DNA of 64,000 nt from Microbulbifer taiwanensis (GCF_014904815.1 NZ_JACZFR010000030.1:20227-84226); one strand, 5' to 3'. Positions 53,535 to 62,407 are shown, counted from the first letter of the stretch. The notes: generated by a model from the sequence alone, not told the origin. Numbers and translations are program-made.

Positions 53535-54476
53535 GTGCACAGTATTGAGGTAATCGATTCCCACACGGGCGGCGAGCCCACTCGGGTGATCGTCAGCGGC
53601 GGCCCTGACCTGGGCAGCGGCACTATGGCCGAGCGACTGGAAGCTTTCCGCCGCGACCACGACCCGTTGCGTGCGGCCCTGGTGCGCGAACCCCGCGGCT
53701 CGGATGTACTGGTCGGCGCCCTGCTCTGCGAGCCTGTCGATCGCGACTGCGCAGCCGGGGTGATCTTCTTCAACAACGTCGGCTACCTGGGCATGTGCGG
53801 CCACGGCACCATCGGCCTCGCCGTGACCATGGCCCGGCGCGGCCTGATAGAACCCGGCGAACACCGCCTGGAAACGCCGGTGGGCGAGGTGTCATTCGTA
53901 CTGCACAACAATCACCGCGTCAGCATCGACAATGTGCCCAGCTACCGCTATCGCAAACAGGTTGCTGTGGACGTTGAAGGGATCGGCACCGTGCGCGGGG
54001 ATATCGCCTGGGGCGGCAACTGGTTCTTCCTGGTTTCCGAACACGACCAGATACTGGAGGTGGACAATACCGAGCAGCTCACCGACTACTGCTGGCGTAT
54101 CCGCCAGGCGCTGGAGCGCCATGGCATTACCGGCGAAAACGGCGGCGAGATAGATCATATAGAACTCTTCGGCCCGCCCTCAGACCCCGCCAAAGCCGAC
54201 AGCCGCAATTTCGTTCTCTGCCCAGGCAAGGCCTATGATCGCTCCCCCTGCGGCACCGGCACCAGCGCCAAACTCGCCTGCCTGCTTGCGGACGGAATCA
54301 TAAAAGAAGGCCAGGTGTGGCGGCAGGAGAGTATCATCGGCAGCGTCTTCGAAGGGCGGGTGCGCCGCGCCGGAGAAAACGTCATTCCCACCATCTCCGG
54401 CAGCGCCTATATCAATGCGGAAACAAAACTGGTGTTGGAACCGGAGGATCCGTTTGTGCACGGCATTAACGGATAA
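53535..54476 (+). CDS. hypE: 4-hydroxyproline 2-epimerase (proline racemase family)
   Basis: A 313-residue cofactor-free epimerase that converts trans-4-hydroxy-L-proline to cis-4-hydroxy-D-proline, the first step of the pathway. Both catalytic cysteines are present: C88 in [10 protein letters not shown] and C239 in [12 protein letters not shown]. The start is [10 protein letters not shown], typical for the family. I use the GTG at 53535, with CGGAGA 8 bases before it; the open frame runs much further upstream, but through the repeat. It is third in the unit with deaminase and dehydrogenase. Confidence 0.93.
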   Translation: MHSIEVIDSHTGGEPTRVIVSGGPDLGSGTMAERLEAFRRDHDPLRAALVREPRGSDVLVGALLCEPVDRDCAAGVIFFNNVGYLGMCGHGTIGLAVTMARRGLIEPGEHRLETPVGEVSFVLHNNHRVSIDNVPSYRYRKQVAVDVEGIGTVRGDIAWGGNWFFLVSEHDQILEVDNTEQLTDYCWRIRQALERHGITGENGGEIDHIELFGPPSDPAKADSRNFVLCPGKAYDRSPCGTGTSAKLACLLADGIIKEGQVWRQESIIGSVFEGRVRRAGENVIPTISGSAYINAETKLVLEPEDPFVHGING

Positions 54477-54482
54477 AAATCC

Positions 54483-54529
54483 GGTGCGCACGGCGCCCCC
54501 TACGGGCGGTAGGGTGCGCCGTGCGCACC
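54483..54529. repeat. GTAGGGTGCGCC palindromic element, copy 3
   Basis: GGTGCGCACGGCGCCCCCTACG (54483-54504, 22 bp; given only as its two ends GGTGCGCAC and CCCCTACG) and its inverse at 54508-54529 leave only a 3-bp centre, so this copy is a near-perfect hairpin. It lies between the convergent epimerase and regulator genes and may end both transcripts. Confidence 0.75.
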
Positions 54530-54535
54530 AATCAA

Positions 54536-55411
54536 TTACGACGCCAGCTTGTTGCAGTTCAGGTATTCGATCATCCGCGACACCGCCTCGCGCTGGTCGC
54601 GAATATGGTTCGACAACGCCTGACGCGCGCCCTTCCAATCCCTTTCCAGCAGGCATTCGATAATCTCGCAGTGTTCCTGTGCCATTTCCCTTTTTACCTT
54701 TTCGTCGATCACCGCATAGTTGAACAGTGCGTTGTAAAAAGGGCTGTAGCGGGCAAAGAATTCGCGGATATAGCGGTTGCCACAGCGCTCTATCCAGTAG
54801 TCGTGCAGGTCGAAATCGAGGCGGGACTGATCGCTACCGCGCGCCGGGCGGTTGGTCTTCAGCATCTCGCGCAGCTCGTCTTCATCGAAATGCTTGCGGG
54901 CCAGGTCCAGCGCCTTCAGCTCCAGCATCTCGCGGATATCCAGGTAATCGTGCATATCCTGCTCGCTGAAAGCGCGCACCCGCCAGCCACAGCGCGGCAC
55001 ATGCTCGATCAGGCCGGCACCCGCCAGACGGGAGAAAATCTGCCGCACCACGGTGCGGCCAGCGCCGTACTTTTCCGCCGTGGCCTGCTCGCGCAGGTAC
55101 TCGGTATCCTGCTGCAGGCTGCGCGCTATCACATCCTTGCGGATCTGCTCCTCGAGGTTCTTTTCGTAGGCAGCCGGTGCCGGCGTCTCCACCTTGCGGC
55201 CCTTGAGCGCATCCGGCACCAGCTCCAGACGACCGTTGTCCTTGCGCCGGATAACCCCCTCATCCACCAGCTCGTCGATGGCGTGACGCACCGGCGTCAG
55301 GCTCACTTTGTAGTGTTCGGACATCGCCCCCAGAGTCAGTTTATAGGGCAGCTTTCCCTGCGCCTGCAGCGCAGCTTTGACATCGGTCTTGATAAATTCG
55401 GTAATGGTCAT
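54536..55411 (-). CDS. GntR-family regulator with two tandem winged-helix domains and an FCD domain
   Basis: A 291-residue protein. A first GntR-like winged helix covers about residues 5-66 (MSEHYKVSLTPVRHAIDELV, then DEGVIRR and a wing). A second covers about 84-152 (EKYGAGRTVVRQIFSRLAGA, then GLIEHVPRCGWRV). A helical FCD ligand domain fills 155-285 (DIREMLELKALDLARKHF, FDLHDYWIERCGN). One winged helix is the rule for this family, so the doubling is unusual. It is convergent with the epimerase gene and is the only regulator adjoining the hydroxyproline genes. I infer that it binds the TTGYRCRCAA palindromes and senses hydroxyproline or an intermediate. Confidence 0.85.
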   Translation of the reverse strand: MTITEFIKTDVKAALQAQGKLPYKLTLGAMSEHYKVSLTPVRHAIDELVDEGVIRRKDNGRLELVPDALKGRKVETPAPAAYEKNLEEQIRKDVIARSLQQDTEYLREQATAEKYGAGRTVVRQIFSRLAGAGLIEHVPRCGWRVRAFSEQDMHDYLDIREMLELKALDLARKHFDEDELREMLKTNRPARGSDQSRLDFDLHDYWIERCGNRYIREFFARYSPFYNALFNYAVIDEKVKREMAQEHCEIIECLLERDWKGARQALSNHIRDQREAVSRMIEYLNCNKLAS

Positions 55412-55506
55412 AGCGCCAACTATTGCTATTATTCCCGCGGCTGGAACACGCCCAGGCAGTGCTCCATACTATTGAACTGATTTTTATAGGACAGGCAGTA
55501 TCGCCC

Positions 55507-56352
55507 ATGTTGGAAAAGCTGAGCAAGCTACTCGACGTTGAAGAGTTGGACCGCAACCTCTTTCGCAGCCGCCACCACGTGGAAAACTACCGCAAGGTAC
55601 TCTTCGGCGGCCAGGTGCTGGGCCAGGCCCTGATGGCTGCCAGCCGCACCGTCGAGGACAGGCTCCCACACTCGCTACACGCCTATTTCCTGCGCCCCGG
55701 CAGCAGCGAGCTGCCGGTGATCTACGATGTGGACCCGATCCGCGACGGCGGCAGCTTCACCACCCGCCGGGTGGTGGCCAAACAGAAGGGCCGCGCCATC
55801 TTCAATATGTCCGCCTCCTTCCAGATCGAAGAGCCTGGTTTCGATCACCAGGTGGATATGCCCACCAGCGGCATCCCCGAGCCGGAGAGCCTGAAAAACA
55901 CCCAGCAGCTGGCCCAGGAGGCCGGGCTGGTCAGCCCCCAGCACGACCAACGCCGCTATATGATCGACTTCCGCCCGGTGGATCCGCACAGCTACTTCGG
56001 CGCCGAGGTGCATGAGGCCCGCTGTATGTTCTGGCTGCGCGCAGAGGGCGAGATGTCCGACAACCCGCTGGAACACCGCAGCGCCCTCTGCTACGCATCA
56101 GATTTGGCCCTGCTCGGCACCGCCCTGCAGCCGCATCCCATCTCGCTGTTCGACCCGCACCTGATGCCGGCCAGCCTGGACCACGCCATGTGGTTCCACC
56201 GCGACTTCCGCGCCGACAACTGGCTGCTGTATGTCACCGACAGCCCTTCGGCCAGCGGCGCGCGGGGCTTCTGCCGCGGCCAGATCTTCACTCGCGACGG
56301 CGTCCTGGTGGCCTCCACCGCCCAGGAGGGCCTGATCCGAAAAATAAAGTAA
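55507..56352 (+). CDS. tesB: Acyl-CoA thioesterase II
   Basis: A 281-residue double-hotdog thioesterase that releases fatty acids from acyl-CoA. It begins MLEKLSKLLDVEELDRNLFR, has VFGGQVLGQALMAAS-like LFGGQVLGQALMAASRT, and the C-terminal half with ALCYASDLALLGTALQPH, LDHAMWFHRDFRADNWLLY and GQIFTRDGVLVASTAQEG. These are the TesB signatures, including the Asp in the second half. The ATG at 55507 follows AGGACAGG; the frame extends 28 codons upstream. Divergent from the GntR gene and a single-gene unit. Confidence 0.93.
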   Translation: MLEKLSKLLDVEELDRNLFRSRHHVENYRKVLFGGQVLGQALMAASRTVEDRLPHSLHAYFLRPGSSELPVIYDVDPIRDGGSFTTRRVVAKQKGRAIFNMSASFQIEEPGFDHQVDMPTSGIPEPESLKNTQQLAQEAGLVSPQHDQRRYMIDFRPVDPHSYFGAEVHEARCMFWLRAEGEMSDNPLEHRSALCYASDLALLGTALQPHPISLFDPHLMPASLDHAMWFHRDFRADNWLLYVTDSPSASGARGFCRGQIFTRDGVLVASTAQEGLIRKIK

Positions 56353-56360
56353 ATCAGTGG

Positions 56361-56388
56361 TTTACAGCGGGGTTTTGGCTGATATAAT
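56361..56388 (+). promoter_or_regulatory. tRNA-Pro promoter
   Basis: TTTACA (56361-56366), a 16-bp gap and TATAAT (56383-56388), then the GC-rich GCGCCCCGC at the likely start. That discriminator is typical of stable-RNA promoters under growth-rate control. Confidence 0.75.
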
Positions 56389-56422
56389 GCGCCCCGCTTC
56401 GCTGATGAAGCACCTCAAATGT

Positions 56423-56499
<77 letters not shown>

Positions 56500-56605
56500 T
56501 TTCCTTGCAGAGCCTCCCCAAACAGCCCAAGCACCCCGATCTCGACGAGGTACGAGCCGCAGCTGGCGCAGCCTGCGGAGACCAGCCAGCCCGCAGGGCG
56601 AAGCT

Positions 56606-56622
56606 AATCCTCTCTCACCGAC
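56606..56622 (+). repeat. Copy of the tRNA-Pro 3' end (attachment-site-like)
   Basis: AATCCTCTCTCACCGAC matches 56481-56497 of the tRNA exactly, and continues CTATTTTCC where the tRNA has CCATTTCC. The intervening segment has no gene. Such a duplicated tRNA end is the usual mark of integrase-mediated insertion, so this may be a leftover attachment site. Confidence 0.6.
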
Positions 56623-56740
56623 TATTTTCCGCACATCTCTGCCACTCGGCACCCCTACTTCCGGACTTGATTCCTGCTCCAGGGCACCGTTACGCTTCCC
56701 CGCTGTCCAATTTGACTCAAGTTTCCGGATAGGCGTCTCT

Positions 56741-57961
56741 ATGCTGTTGCGATCGCTGATCACCCTTTTCTTCCTGCTGCTCCCACTGGGCGCAATCGCA
56801 GACACCTACAAGCTCCTCTATACCGCCCAGATAGATCCCGATTCAGGCATGGCCCGGGTAGAGATAGCGCTGGATGGCAAATCCCTGCCCCAGAAGCTCT
56901 CCATGAACCTGAGCTCCGGCCGCTACTCCGATGTCGAGAGCGATCAGCCGCTGGAACTGAAGAAAGACAGGGCTATCTGGCGCCCCGAAGGACCCAAGGC
57001 GCGTCTCAGCTACAAGTTCACCATCAACAACCAGAAAAACAGCGGCAGCTACGATTCCCGCATTACCAGGGATTGGGCCCTGTTGCGCAGCGACAAGTTG
57101 ATCGCCCCGATGTCAGTCACCTCCAAAGGTGTAAGATCCAAGGCGGAACTGCAGCTGGAACTGCCGGAGGGCTGGTCGGCGGCGCTGCCCTACCCCGAGA
57201 TCGGCAAGCTCCGCTACCGCCTGACAGACCCCGGGCGCCGGTTTGTGCGACCCAAGGGCTGGATGATCGTCGGCAAGATCGGCAGCCGCCAGGACATCAT
57301 CGCCGGTATAGACACCAAGGTGGCGGCGCCACTGGGCCAGGATATCCATCGCCAGGACACCCTGGCCTTCCTCAACTGGAACCTGCCGGAAATCGAAAAG
57401 GTATTCCCCAAGTTCCCCAAACACCTGTTGATTGTCAGCGCCGGGGACCCCATGTGGCGAGGCGGCCTGTCCGGTACCCGCTCCCTGTTTATGCACGCCG
57501 ACCGCCCACTGATCAGCGGCAACCGCACCAGCAGCATGATCCACGAACTGGTGCACGTGGGAACGGGCATCAGGAGCGGCGACAAGCAGAGCGACTGGAT
57601 TGTTGAGGGGCTGGCGGAGTTCTACTCGGTGGAGATACTGCGGCGCTCCGGGGGTATCAGCCAGCGCCGCTATGACGAGACGATGGACAAACTGGCTGAG
57701 TGGGGTCGCGAGGCCCCCAGCCTGCTGGTCAGGCGCTCGTCCGGCCCCGTCACCGCCCGCGCCGCCGGCGTGATGCGCGAACTGGACAGCGAGATCCGCA
57801 AAGCCAGTGGCGGCAAAGCCAGCATCGACGACGTCGCCCGTGGCCTGGCGGAAAAGCGCGGTGAAGTTACCCTGGAGCGCTTCAGGCAACTGGCGGAAGA
57901 AGCCGCCGGCGGGCCGGTACAAGCCCTGACAATAGAGAACCTGGACGACATAGATCGGTGA
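56741..57961 (+). CDS. Secreted HEXXH metallopeptidase-like protein
   Basis: A 406-residue protein with a signal peptide ([20 protein letters not shown]). The first half is beta-rich ([20 protein letters not shown]). The second half has the zinc-site motif HELVH (H268, E269, H272) followed by [14 protein letters not shown], with E289 as the probable third ligand, an arrangement of gluzincin peptidases like the M61 or M1 groups. The last 60 residues are helical. I see no PDZ domain, so it is not a full M61 glycyl aminopeptidase. The substrate is unknown. It stands alone downstream of tRNA-Pro. Confidence 0.78.
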   Translation: MLLRSLITLFFLLLPLGAIADTYKLLYTAQIDPDSGMARVEIALDGKSLPQKLSMNLSSGRYSDVESDQPLELKKDRAIWRPEGPKARLSYKFTINNQKNSGSYDSRITRDWALLRSDKLIAPMSVTSKGVRSKAELQLELPEGWSAALPYPEIGKLRYRLTDPGRRFVRPKGWMIVGKIGSRQDIIAGIDTKVAAPLGQDIHRQDTLAFLNWNLPEIEKVFPKFPKHLLIVSAGDPMWRGGLSGTRSLFMHADRPLISGNRTSSMIHELVHVGTGIRSGDKQSDWIVEGLAEFYSVEILRRSGGISQRRYDETMDKLAEWGREAPSLLVRRSSGPVTARAAGVMRELDSEIRKASGGKASIDDVARGLAEKRGEVTLERFRQLAEEAAGGPVQALTIENLDDIDR

Positions 57962-57986
57962 AGCGCCAAATTACAGGCAAAAAAAA

Positions 57987-58020
57987 GCCCTGACGACGGG
58001 GGGGGGGAGAGCGTCAGGGC
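57987..58020 (-). terminator. Hairpin with a ten-G loop
   Basis: The stem GCCCTGACG / CGTCAGGGC has a 16-base loop containing ten consecutive G (57998-58007). An A7 run precedes it, so on the minus strand the stem is followed by a T-run as in a terminator, although no minus-strand gene is known to its right. For the plus-strand peptidase gene it is a 3' hairpin without T-run. Confidence 0.55.
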
Positions 58021-58339
58021 CAAGACCATTCTAGGAGTGAAACTTGGAGGATTTCATCCTTAACTACACATCGGGCGAATACCTTGCGGAGCGCCCTACC
58101 GGCATTACTAAACACGTTTGGGGGAGGTGTGTTAGCCAGTTACAGAGAAGTATCGAACAAGGCCGCCAGATTGCCAGCGGGCCCTCAATGGAAATTTAGA
58201 TCGATTGGAAATAGCTTCGGCGCATCTCAAGCAAAAAGTTATTAAAACCCTACCACTGTATAAAAAAGGAACTCACCAACACTGTCTGCACCTAAGCCCG
58301 CCAATCCCCTCCCTTTTCGAACCCAGCTGACCAAGGCGC
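58021..58339. other. Intergenic stretch, no gene seen
   Basis: Between the hairpin and the tRNA promoter I find no open frame with a ribosome site and no RNA family that I recognise. A minus-strand small RNA ending at the 57987-58020 terminator is possible but not supported by any recognised fold. Confidence 0.4.
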
Positions 58340-58367
58340 TTGACTAATCCGGAGCAGTCTCTAGAAT
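58340..58367 (+). promoter_or_regulatory. Promoter of the tRNA-Cys/tRNA-Leu unit
   Basis: TTGACT (58340-58345), 16 bp, TAGAAT (58362-58367), followed by AGCGCCC, a GC-rich stable-RNA discriminator. The leader to tRNA-Cys would be about 105 nt. Confidence 0.65.
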
Positions 58368-58479
58368 AGCGCCCTCTTGCACGTCCAGCGGCGCGTAAGT
58401 ATAAGAAAACGCTGGGATTTTTCGATCCAATCCGATAGAATCCGCGGCGTTTTCACTTCCACAAATTAGTGGAAATCAA

Positions 58480-58553
58480 GGCTAGGTGGCAGAGTGGTTA
58501 TGCAGCGGACTGCAACTCCGTGTACGCCGGTTCGATTCCGACCCTAGCCTCCA
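58480..58553 (+). tRNA. tRNA-Cys (GCA)
   Basis: 74 nt, acceptor GGCTAGG/CCTAGCC, anticodon loop CTGCAAC (anticodon GCA), T-arm GCCGG-TTCGATT-CCGAC, CCA encoded. Lies upstream of tRNA-Leu as in the E. coli uvrY-uvrC-pgsA neighbourhood (glyW is not seen here). Confidence 0.97.
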
Positions 58554-58654
58554 TATTCCCCATCGCCGACTTGCCCCTGTGAAGTCCGGCGACCAGCGAG
58601 GGCCCCGATCCAGGGACCGGACTCATGCAGAGTACCCCCTCGCACACCTCCCCC

Positions 58655-58741
58655 GCCCGGGTGGTGGAATCGGTAGACACAGGAGACTTAAAATCTCCCG
58701 AACGTTAGTTCGTGCCGGTTCAAGTCCGGCCCCGGGCACCA
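58655..58741 (+). tRNA. tRNA-Leu (UAA)
   Basis: 87 nt with a long variable arm (CGAACGTTAGTTCG), acceptor GCCCGGG/CCCGGGC, anticodon loop CTTAAAA (anticodon TAA), T-arm CCGG-TTCAAGT-CCGG, CCA encoded. Confidence 0.97.
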
Positions 58742-58938
58742 AATCTTCAAGCTAGAAAGCATACTTCCCTTTTTCTCGCATCATACTTCCTGTTCTCCGC
58801 GCGACCTAAGGCTTTGCCCTACTTCAAATCACGGTGTCGATTTCCACACTGCTTAATCGACTAGCAGTCATGGGCAGAGCCAGACCGTGTCACTAGTGGC
58901 CGGGCTCTGCTCCACCCCATAAACTGGCGGAGACGAGA

Positions 58939-59355
58939 ATGAACTCTAATGAACTAGCACCCTCTACCCCCCTCCTCTGGACCGGCCGCATCCTGAGTGG
59001 CCTGGTTATAGCCTTCCTGGTCTTTGATGGAGCTATCAAGCTGGCTCCAATTCAACCTGTCACCGACTCGTTGCTAGAACTGGGCTTTACCCCGACTGAC
59101 GCCCTGGCTCGCGGCCTTGGCATCTTATTGATAGCCTGCACGTTACTCTATGCCATCCCCAGAACTTCATTGCTGGGTGCCATACTGGTCACAGGATATC
59201 TTGGGGGCGCCATCGCAATTCAAGTAAGAGTGGGAAACCCACTTTTTACCCACATTTTATTTAGCTTCTACCTTGGAGCTTTCATGTGGGCGGGCTTACT
59301 CATCCGAAACAGGCAAGCACGGTACGCCCTGTTTTCTGAACAGCGCCAGACTTAG
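58939..59355 (+). CDS. DoxX-like small membrane protein
   Basis: A 138-residue protein with four membrane segments. The first segment RILSGLVIAFLVFDGAIKLA and the motifs ELGFTPTDALARGLGILLIACTLLYAIPRTS (given here in part) and GYLGGAIAIQVRVGNPLF match the DoxX-like group (DoxX_2) as I know it. Function is not established for these. GGAG lies before the ATG. It sits between the tRNA genes and pgsA, breaking an otherwise conserved neighbourhood. Confidence 0.78.
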   Translation: MNSNELAPSTPLLWTGRILSGLVIAFLVFDGAIKLAPIQPVTDSLLELGFTPTDALARGLGILLIACTLLYAIPRTSLLGAILVTGYLGGAIAIQVRVGNPLFTHILFSFYLGAFMWAGLLIRNRQARYALFSEQRQT

Positions 59356-59503
59356 AGGCTTGAAACGGAGGCTTGAAACGGAGGCTTTAAGCGCAGTTAC
59401 GGGGCAGAACCTCCCAGGCATCCAGGGAAGGCACACTATCAGCTCCTATACTCGAGTTTACAGCCCTTATGACTGAGGGCCGAAACGCAGAAGGGAGTAA
59501 GAC

Positions 59504-59701
59504 ATGGCAACAATCACCTGGGCGTGCCTCGAATGCGGCAAGGAAAACCACAAGCCGATCGATGTCGGAGATAACATCGCGGCCAGGGGCCTGATCCGGC
59601 AATTGCGGGAAAACTTTGACAATGGAGAGCGCTTATTCCAGTGCGCCACGGAACTGTGCGACGGGAAGCTGTATCCAGTGAGGATAGAAGGAATCGACTG
59701 A
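59504..59701 (+). CDS. Small zinc-ribbon-like protein
   Basis: A 65-residue soluble protein starting MATITWACLECGKENHKPID. It has cysteines C8 and C11 (CLEC) and a second pair near the end (C47 and C52, CATELC), an arrangement suited to bind one zinc. GGGAG lies 6-7 bases before the ATG, which supports a real gene despite its size. I do not recognise the family. Expressed alone or with the DoxX-like gene about 150 bp upstream. Confidence 0.62.
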   Translation: MATITWACLECGKENHKPIDVGDNIAARGLIRQLRENFDNGERLFQCATELCDGKLYPVRIEGID

Positions 59702-59815
59702 AACTCGACTGCGACGCGCCCTTCCAGGCTGCCCGCCTAAAGGGCCGGATGGGGAATTTCACCAACCGGCCCATAGTCCTCCGGCAAAACCAATATCGCC
59801 GGACCTCGATAGATC

Positions 59816-60385
59816 TCAGGATTTACCGCTGTTCTCATCACTCATCAGCGTCGGCCAGGCGGCGCGCAGATAAAGCACCATACTCCACAGGGTCAGTGCC
59901 GCCGCGACATAAAGCAGCACATAGCCGATCATCTCCATCACCGGATACTCGCGCACATCGAATGCCAGCAACACGATAATCGCGGCTATCTGCGCGGTAG
60001 TTTTTATTTTGCCAATAAAGGAGACGGCCACGCTACTGCGCATGCCCAGTTCCGCCATCCACTCGCGCAGACCGGATACGGCGATCTCGCGGCCGATAAT
60101 GACGGCGGCGGCGATGGTAAACCAGGCGTTCTGGTGCAGGCCGACCAGCAACACAAGAGCGGTAGCGACCATCAGTTTGTCGGCAACGGGATCGAGGAAG
60201 GCGCCGAAGGGTGTACTCTGGTTGAGCTTGCGCGCCAAGTAACCATCCAGCCAGTCGGTGGCGGCAGCTGCCGCGAAAATGGCCGCGGAGGCGATATAGC
60301 TCCACTTGTAGGGAAGGTAGAAGACCAACACGAAGACGGGTATGAGTGCAACGCGGAGGAGTGTCAGTTGATTGGCGAGTGTCAT
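59816..60385 (-). CDS. pgsA: CDP-diacylglycerol-glycerol-3-phosphate 3-phosphatidyltransferase
   Basis: A 189-residue inner-membrane enzyme making phosphatidylglycerol phosphate. The CDP-alcohol phosphotransferase motif is complete: [20 protein letters not shown] then LDPVADK, i.e. DG-x2-AR-x8-G-x3-D-x3-D. Four to five membrane segments. It lies downstream of uvrC on the same strand, the usual order in gammaproteobacteria. Confidence 0.96.
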   Translation of the reverse strand: MTLANQLTLLRVALIPVFVLVFYLPYKWSYIASAAIFAAAAATDWLDGYLARKLNQSTPFGAFLDPVADKLMVATALVLLVGLHQNAWFTIAAAVIIGREIAVSGLREWMAELGMRSSVAVSFIGKIKTTAQIAAIIVLLAFDVREYPVMEMIGYVLLYVAAALTLWSMVLYLRAAWPTLMSDENSGKS

Positions 60386-60491
60386 GCTATTCCCTGTACT
60401 TGCGGTGGGCGTAACTTATCAAGCCGTCGCACAAATTGAAACGCCCGGCGAGGCACCAGAAAGTTAATTTTTGTCGGGCACTGCGATCTGC

Positions 60492-62306
60492 TTATTCGTT
60501 GTGCAGTGCCGAGTATATATCCTGGGCGAGTTTGCGGCTGACACCTTCGACGCCGGCAATCTCATCGACTGAGGCGCGACGAATCTCCTGCAGGCCGCCA
60601 AAGTGGCGCAGCAGTGCGCGGCGCCGCGCGGGTCCGACGCCGGCAATACCCTCGAGCGGAGATTCGCGGCGCTTCTTGTCACGTCGCTGGCGATGACCGG
60701 TAATGGCGAAGCGGTGCGCCTCATCGCGCACCTGCTGTATCAGGTGCAGTGCCGGCGAATCGGCGGAGAGTACCAGCTCTTTGTTACTGGCAACCACATG
60801 CAGTGTCTCGAAGCCGGCCTTGCGCGTGGTGCCCTTGGCGACGCCGATGATCTGTACACCGACGACGCCGAGTTCGTTCAGGGCATCCACCGCCTGGCGC
60901 ACCTGGCCTTTGCCGCCGTCGATCAGCAGGATATTGGGGAACTTGCCCTCCCCGCCGGCCAGGCGCGTGTAGCGCCGCTTCAGGGCCTGGGCCATGGCCG
61001 CGTAGTCGTCGCCGGGCTGGATATTCTCGATATTGAATCGGCGGTAGTCGGACTTTACCGGGCCGCCGGTATCGAAGACCACACAGGAAGCGACGGTGGC
61101 CTCACCGCTGGAGTGACTGATATCGAAACACTCCAGGCGCTCCGGCAGCTGCTCCAGCTGCAGTATCTCCTGCAGGGACTCGAATCGGTTCTGCAGCTTC
61201 TGCTGCGCGGCAGTGCGGCTGCTCAGGTTCTGCTCTGCCGCCTGCTGTGCCATGGTTACCCAGGTGGCGCGGTTGCCGCGCAGTCGGTGCACAATGCTGA
61301 CCTCACGACCGCTCTGCTCCTTCAGCGCCTCCTGCAGCACCTCGACATCCTCTATCGACTCAGAGGTGAGAATTTCCCGCGGCACCTCCCGCTGGCTGCC
61401 GAGATAAAACTGCGGAATAAACGCCGACAGCAGTTCAGCACTGGATAGCCCCAAGCGCTCATCGGGGAAATAGCTGCGACTGCCGAGTATTCGTCCCTGG
61501 CGGATAAACAGAATGTGCACACAGCAGCTCCCGCCCTCGCTGGCCACACCCAACACATCCACATCGCCATGGGCGCGCTCCGCCACCTGGTCCGCCTGCA
61601 GGCGCCGCAGTGCCGAGATCTGGTCGCGCAGCCGTGCAGCCCTTTCGAATTCCAGCTCCCTGGAGGCCTTATCCATCTCATCCGCCAGCTCACGGACGAT
61701 CCTGTCGCTCTTGCCGGTCAGGAACATCTCCGCGTGGCGCACATCCTGGCGATAGTCTTCCTCACTGATAAAGTCCACGCAGGGTGCGGTGCAGCGTTGT
61801 ATCTGGTATTGCAGGCAGGGGCGCGAGCGATTGCGGAAGACACTGTCCTCACAGGAGCGGATGCGGAAGGTTTTCTGCAGGAAATTCAGGCTGTCGCGCA
61901 CCGAAGATGCATTAGGAAAAGGGCCGAAGTACTGCCCTTTTTTTCGCTTGGCGCCACGGTGCAGGGCAATGCGCGGGAAGGCGTCGCTGCTGGACAGGAA
62001 AATATATGGATAGCCCTTGTCATCTTTCAGCATGACGTTATAGGGCGGCCGCTGGGACTTGATCAGGCTTTGCTCGAGCACCAACGCCTCAGTCTCACTG
62101 CGGGTGACAGTGACCTCAATGCTGTGGATGCGCTGCACCAGTGCCATGGTCTTGGCGGTGAGACCGGATGCGCGAAAATAGCTCGACAGGCGGTTGCGCA
62201 GATTTTTGGCCTTGCCCACATACAGGATACGGCCGTCGGCGTCGAACATCTGGTAGACGCCGGGCTTGCGGGTAACAGTAGGCAGGAAGCGTTTGCTGTC
62301 GAACAT
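60492..62306 (-). CDS. uvrC: Excinuclease ABC subunit C
   Basis: A 604-residue repair nuclease that cuts on both sides of UvrB-marked lesions. It has the N-terminal GIY-YIG domain (GVYQMFDADGRILYVGKAKN), a cysteine-rich link (CEDSVFRNRSRPCLQYQIQR), a UVR motif around residue 210-240, the RNase-H-like domain (CFDISHSSGEATVASCVVFD, LLIDGGKGQV) and C-terminal helix-hairpin-helix repeats (PLEGIAGVGPARRRALLRHFGG). Length is normal. It is preceded by uvrY on the same strand. Confidence 0.97.
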   Translation of the reverse strand: MFDSKRFLPTVTRKPGVYQMFDADGRILYVGKAKNLRNRLSSYFRASGLTAKTMALVQRIHSIEVTVTRSETEALVLEQSLIKSQRPPYNVMLKDDKGYPYIFLSSSDAFPRIALHRGAKRKKGQYFGPFPNASSVRDSLNFLQKTFRIRSCEDSVFRNRSRPCLQYQIQRCTAPCVDFISEEDYRQDVRHAEMFLTGKSDRIVRELADEMDKASRELEFERAARLRDQISALRRLQADQVAERAHGDVDVLGVASEGGSCCVHILFIRQGRILGSRSYFPDERLGLSSAELLSAFIPQFYLGSQREVPREILTSESIEDVEVLQEALKEQSGREVSIVHRLRGNRATWVTMAQQAAEQNLSSRTAAQQKLQNRFESLQEILQLEQLPERLECFDISHSSGEATVASCVVFDTGGPVKSDYRRFNIENIQPGDDYAAMAQALKRRYTRLAGGEGKFPNILLIDGGKGQVRQAVDALNELGVVGVQIIGVAKGTTRKAGFETLHVVASNKELVLSADSPALHLIQQVRDEAHRFAITGHRQRRDKKRRESPLEGIAGVGPARRRALLRHFGGLQEIRRASVDEIAGVEGVSRKLAQDIYSALHNE

Positions 62307-62340
62307 CGAAAGGTATTAGAAATTGCCGGGTCCGGCGGAT

Positions 62341-62386
62341 GGATTGATCGCGGCCATGGGCGGATGACCGCCCCGCCGCGCTTACA
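62341..62386 (-). repeat. REP-like family A element, inverted copy
   Basis: Between uvrY and uvrC: GATCGCGGCCATGGGCGGAT then GACCGCCCCGCCGCGC. Its inverse shares CATCCGCCCATGGC and GCGATC with the copy at 40089-40132. Confidence 0.6.
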
Positions 62387-62407
62387 GGTAAAGAATTACC
62401 GCCGTTA

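Noticed and set aside
57962..58339. Possible 6S RNA or Rsm-type small RNA on either strand
   Set aside because: I could not match the long bulged 6S duplex or repeated GGA-loop hairpins; only a terminator-like hairpin is supported.
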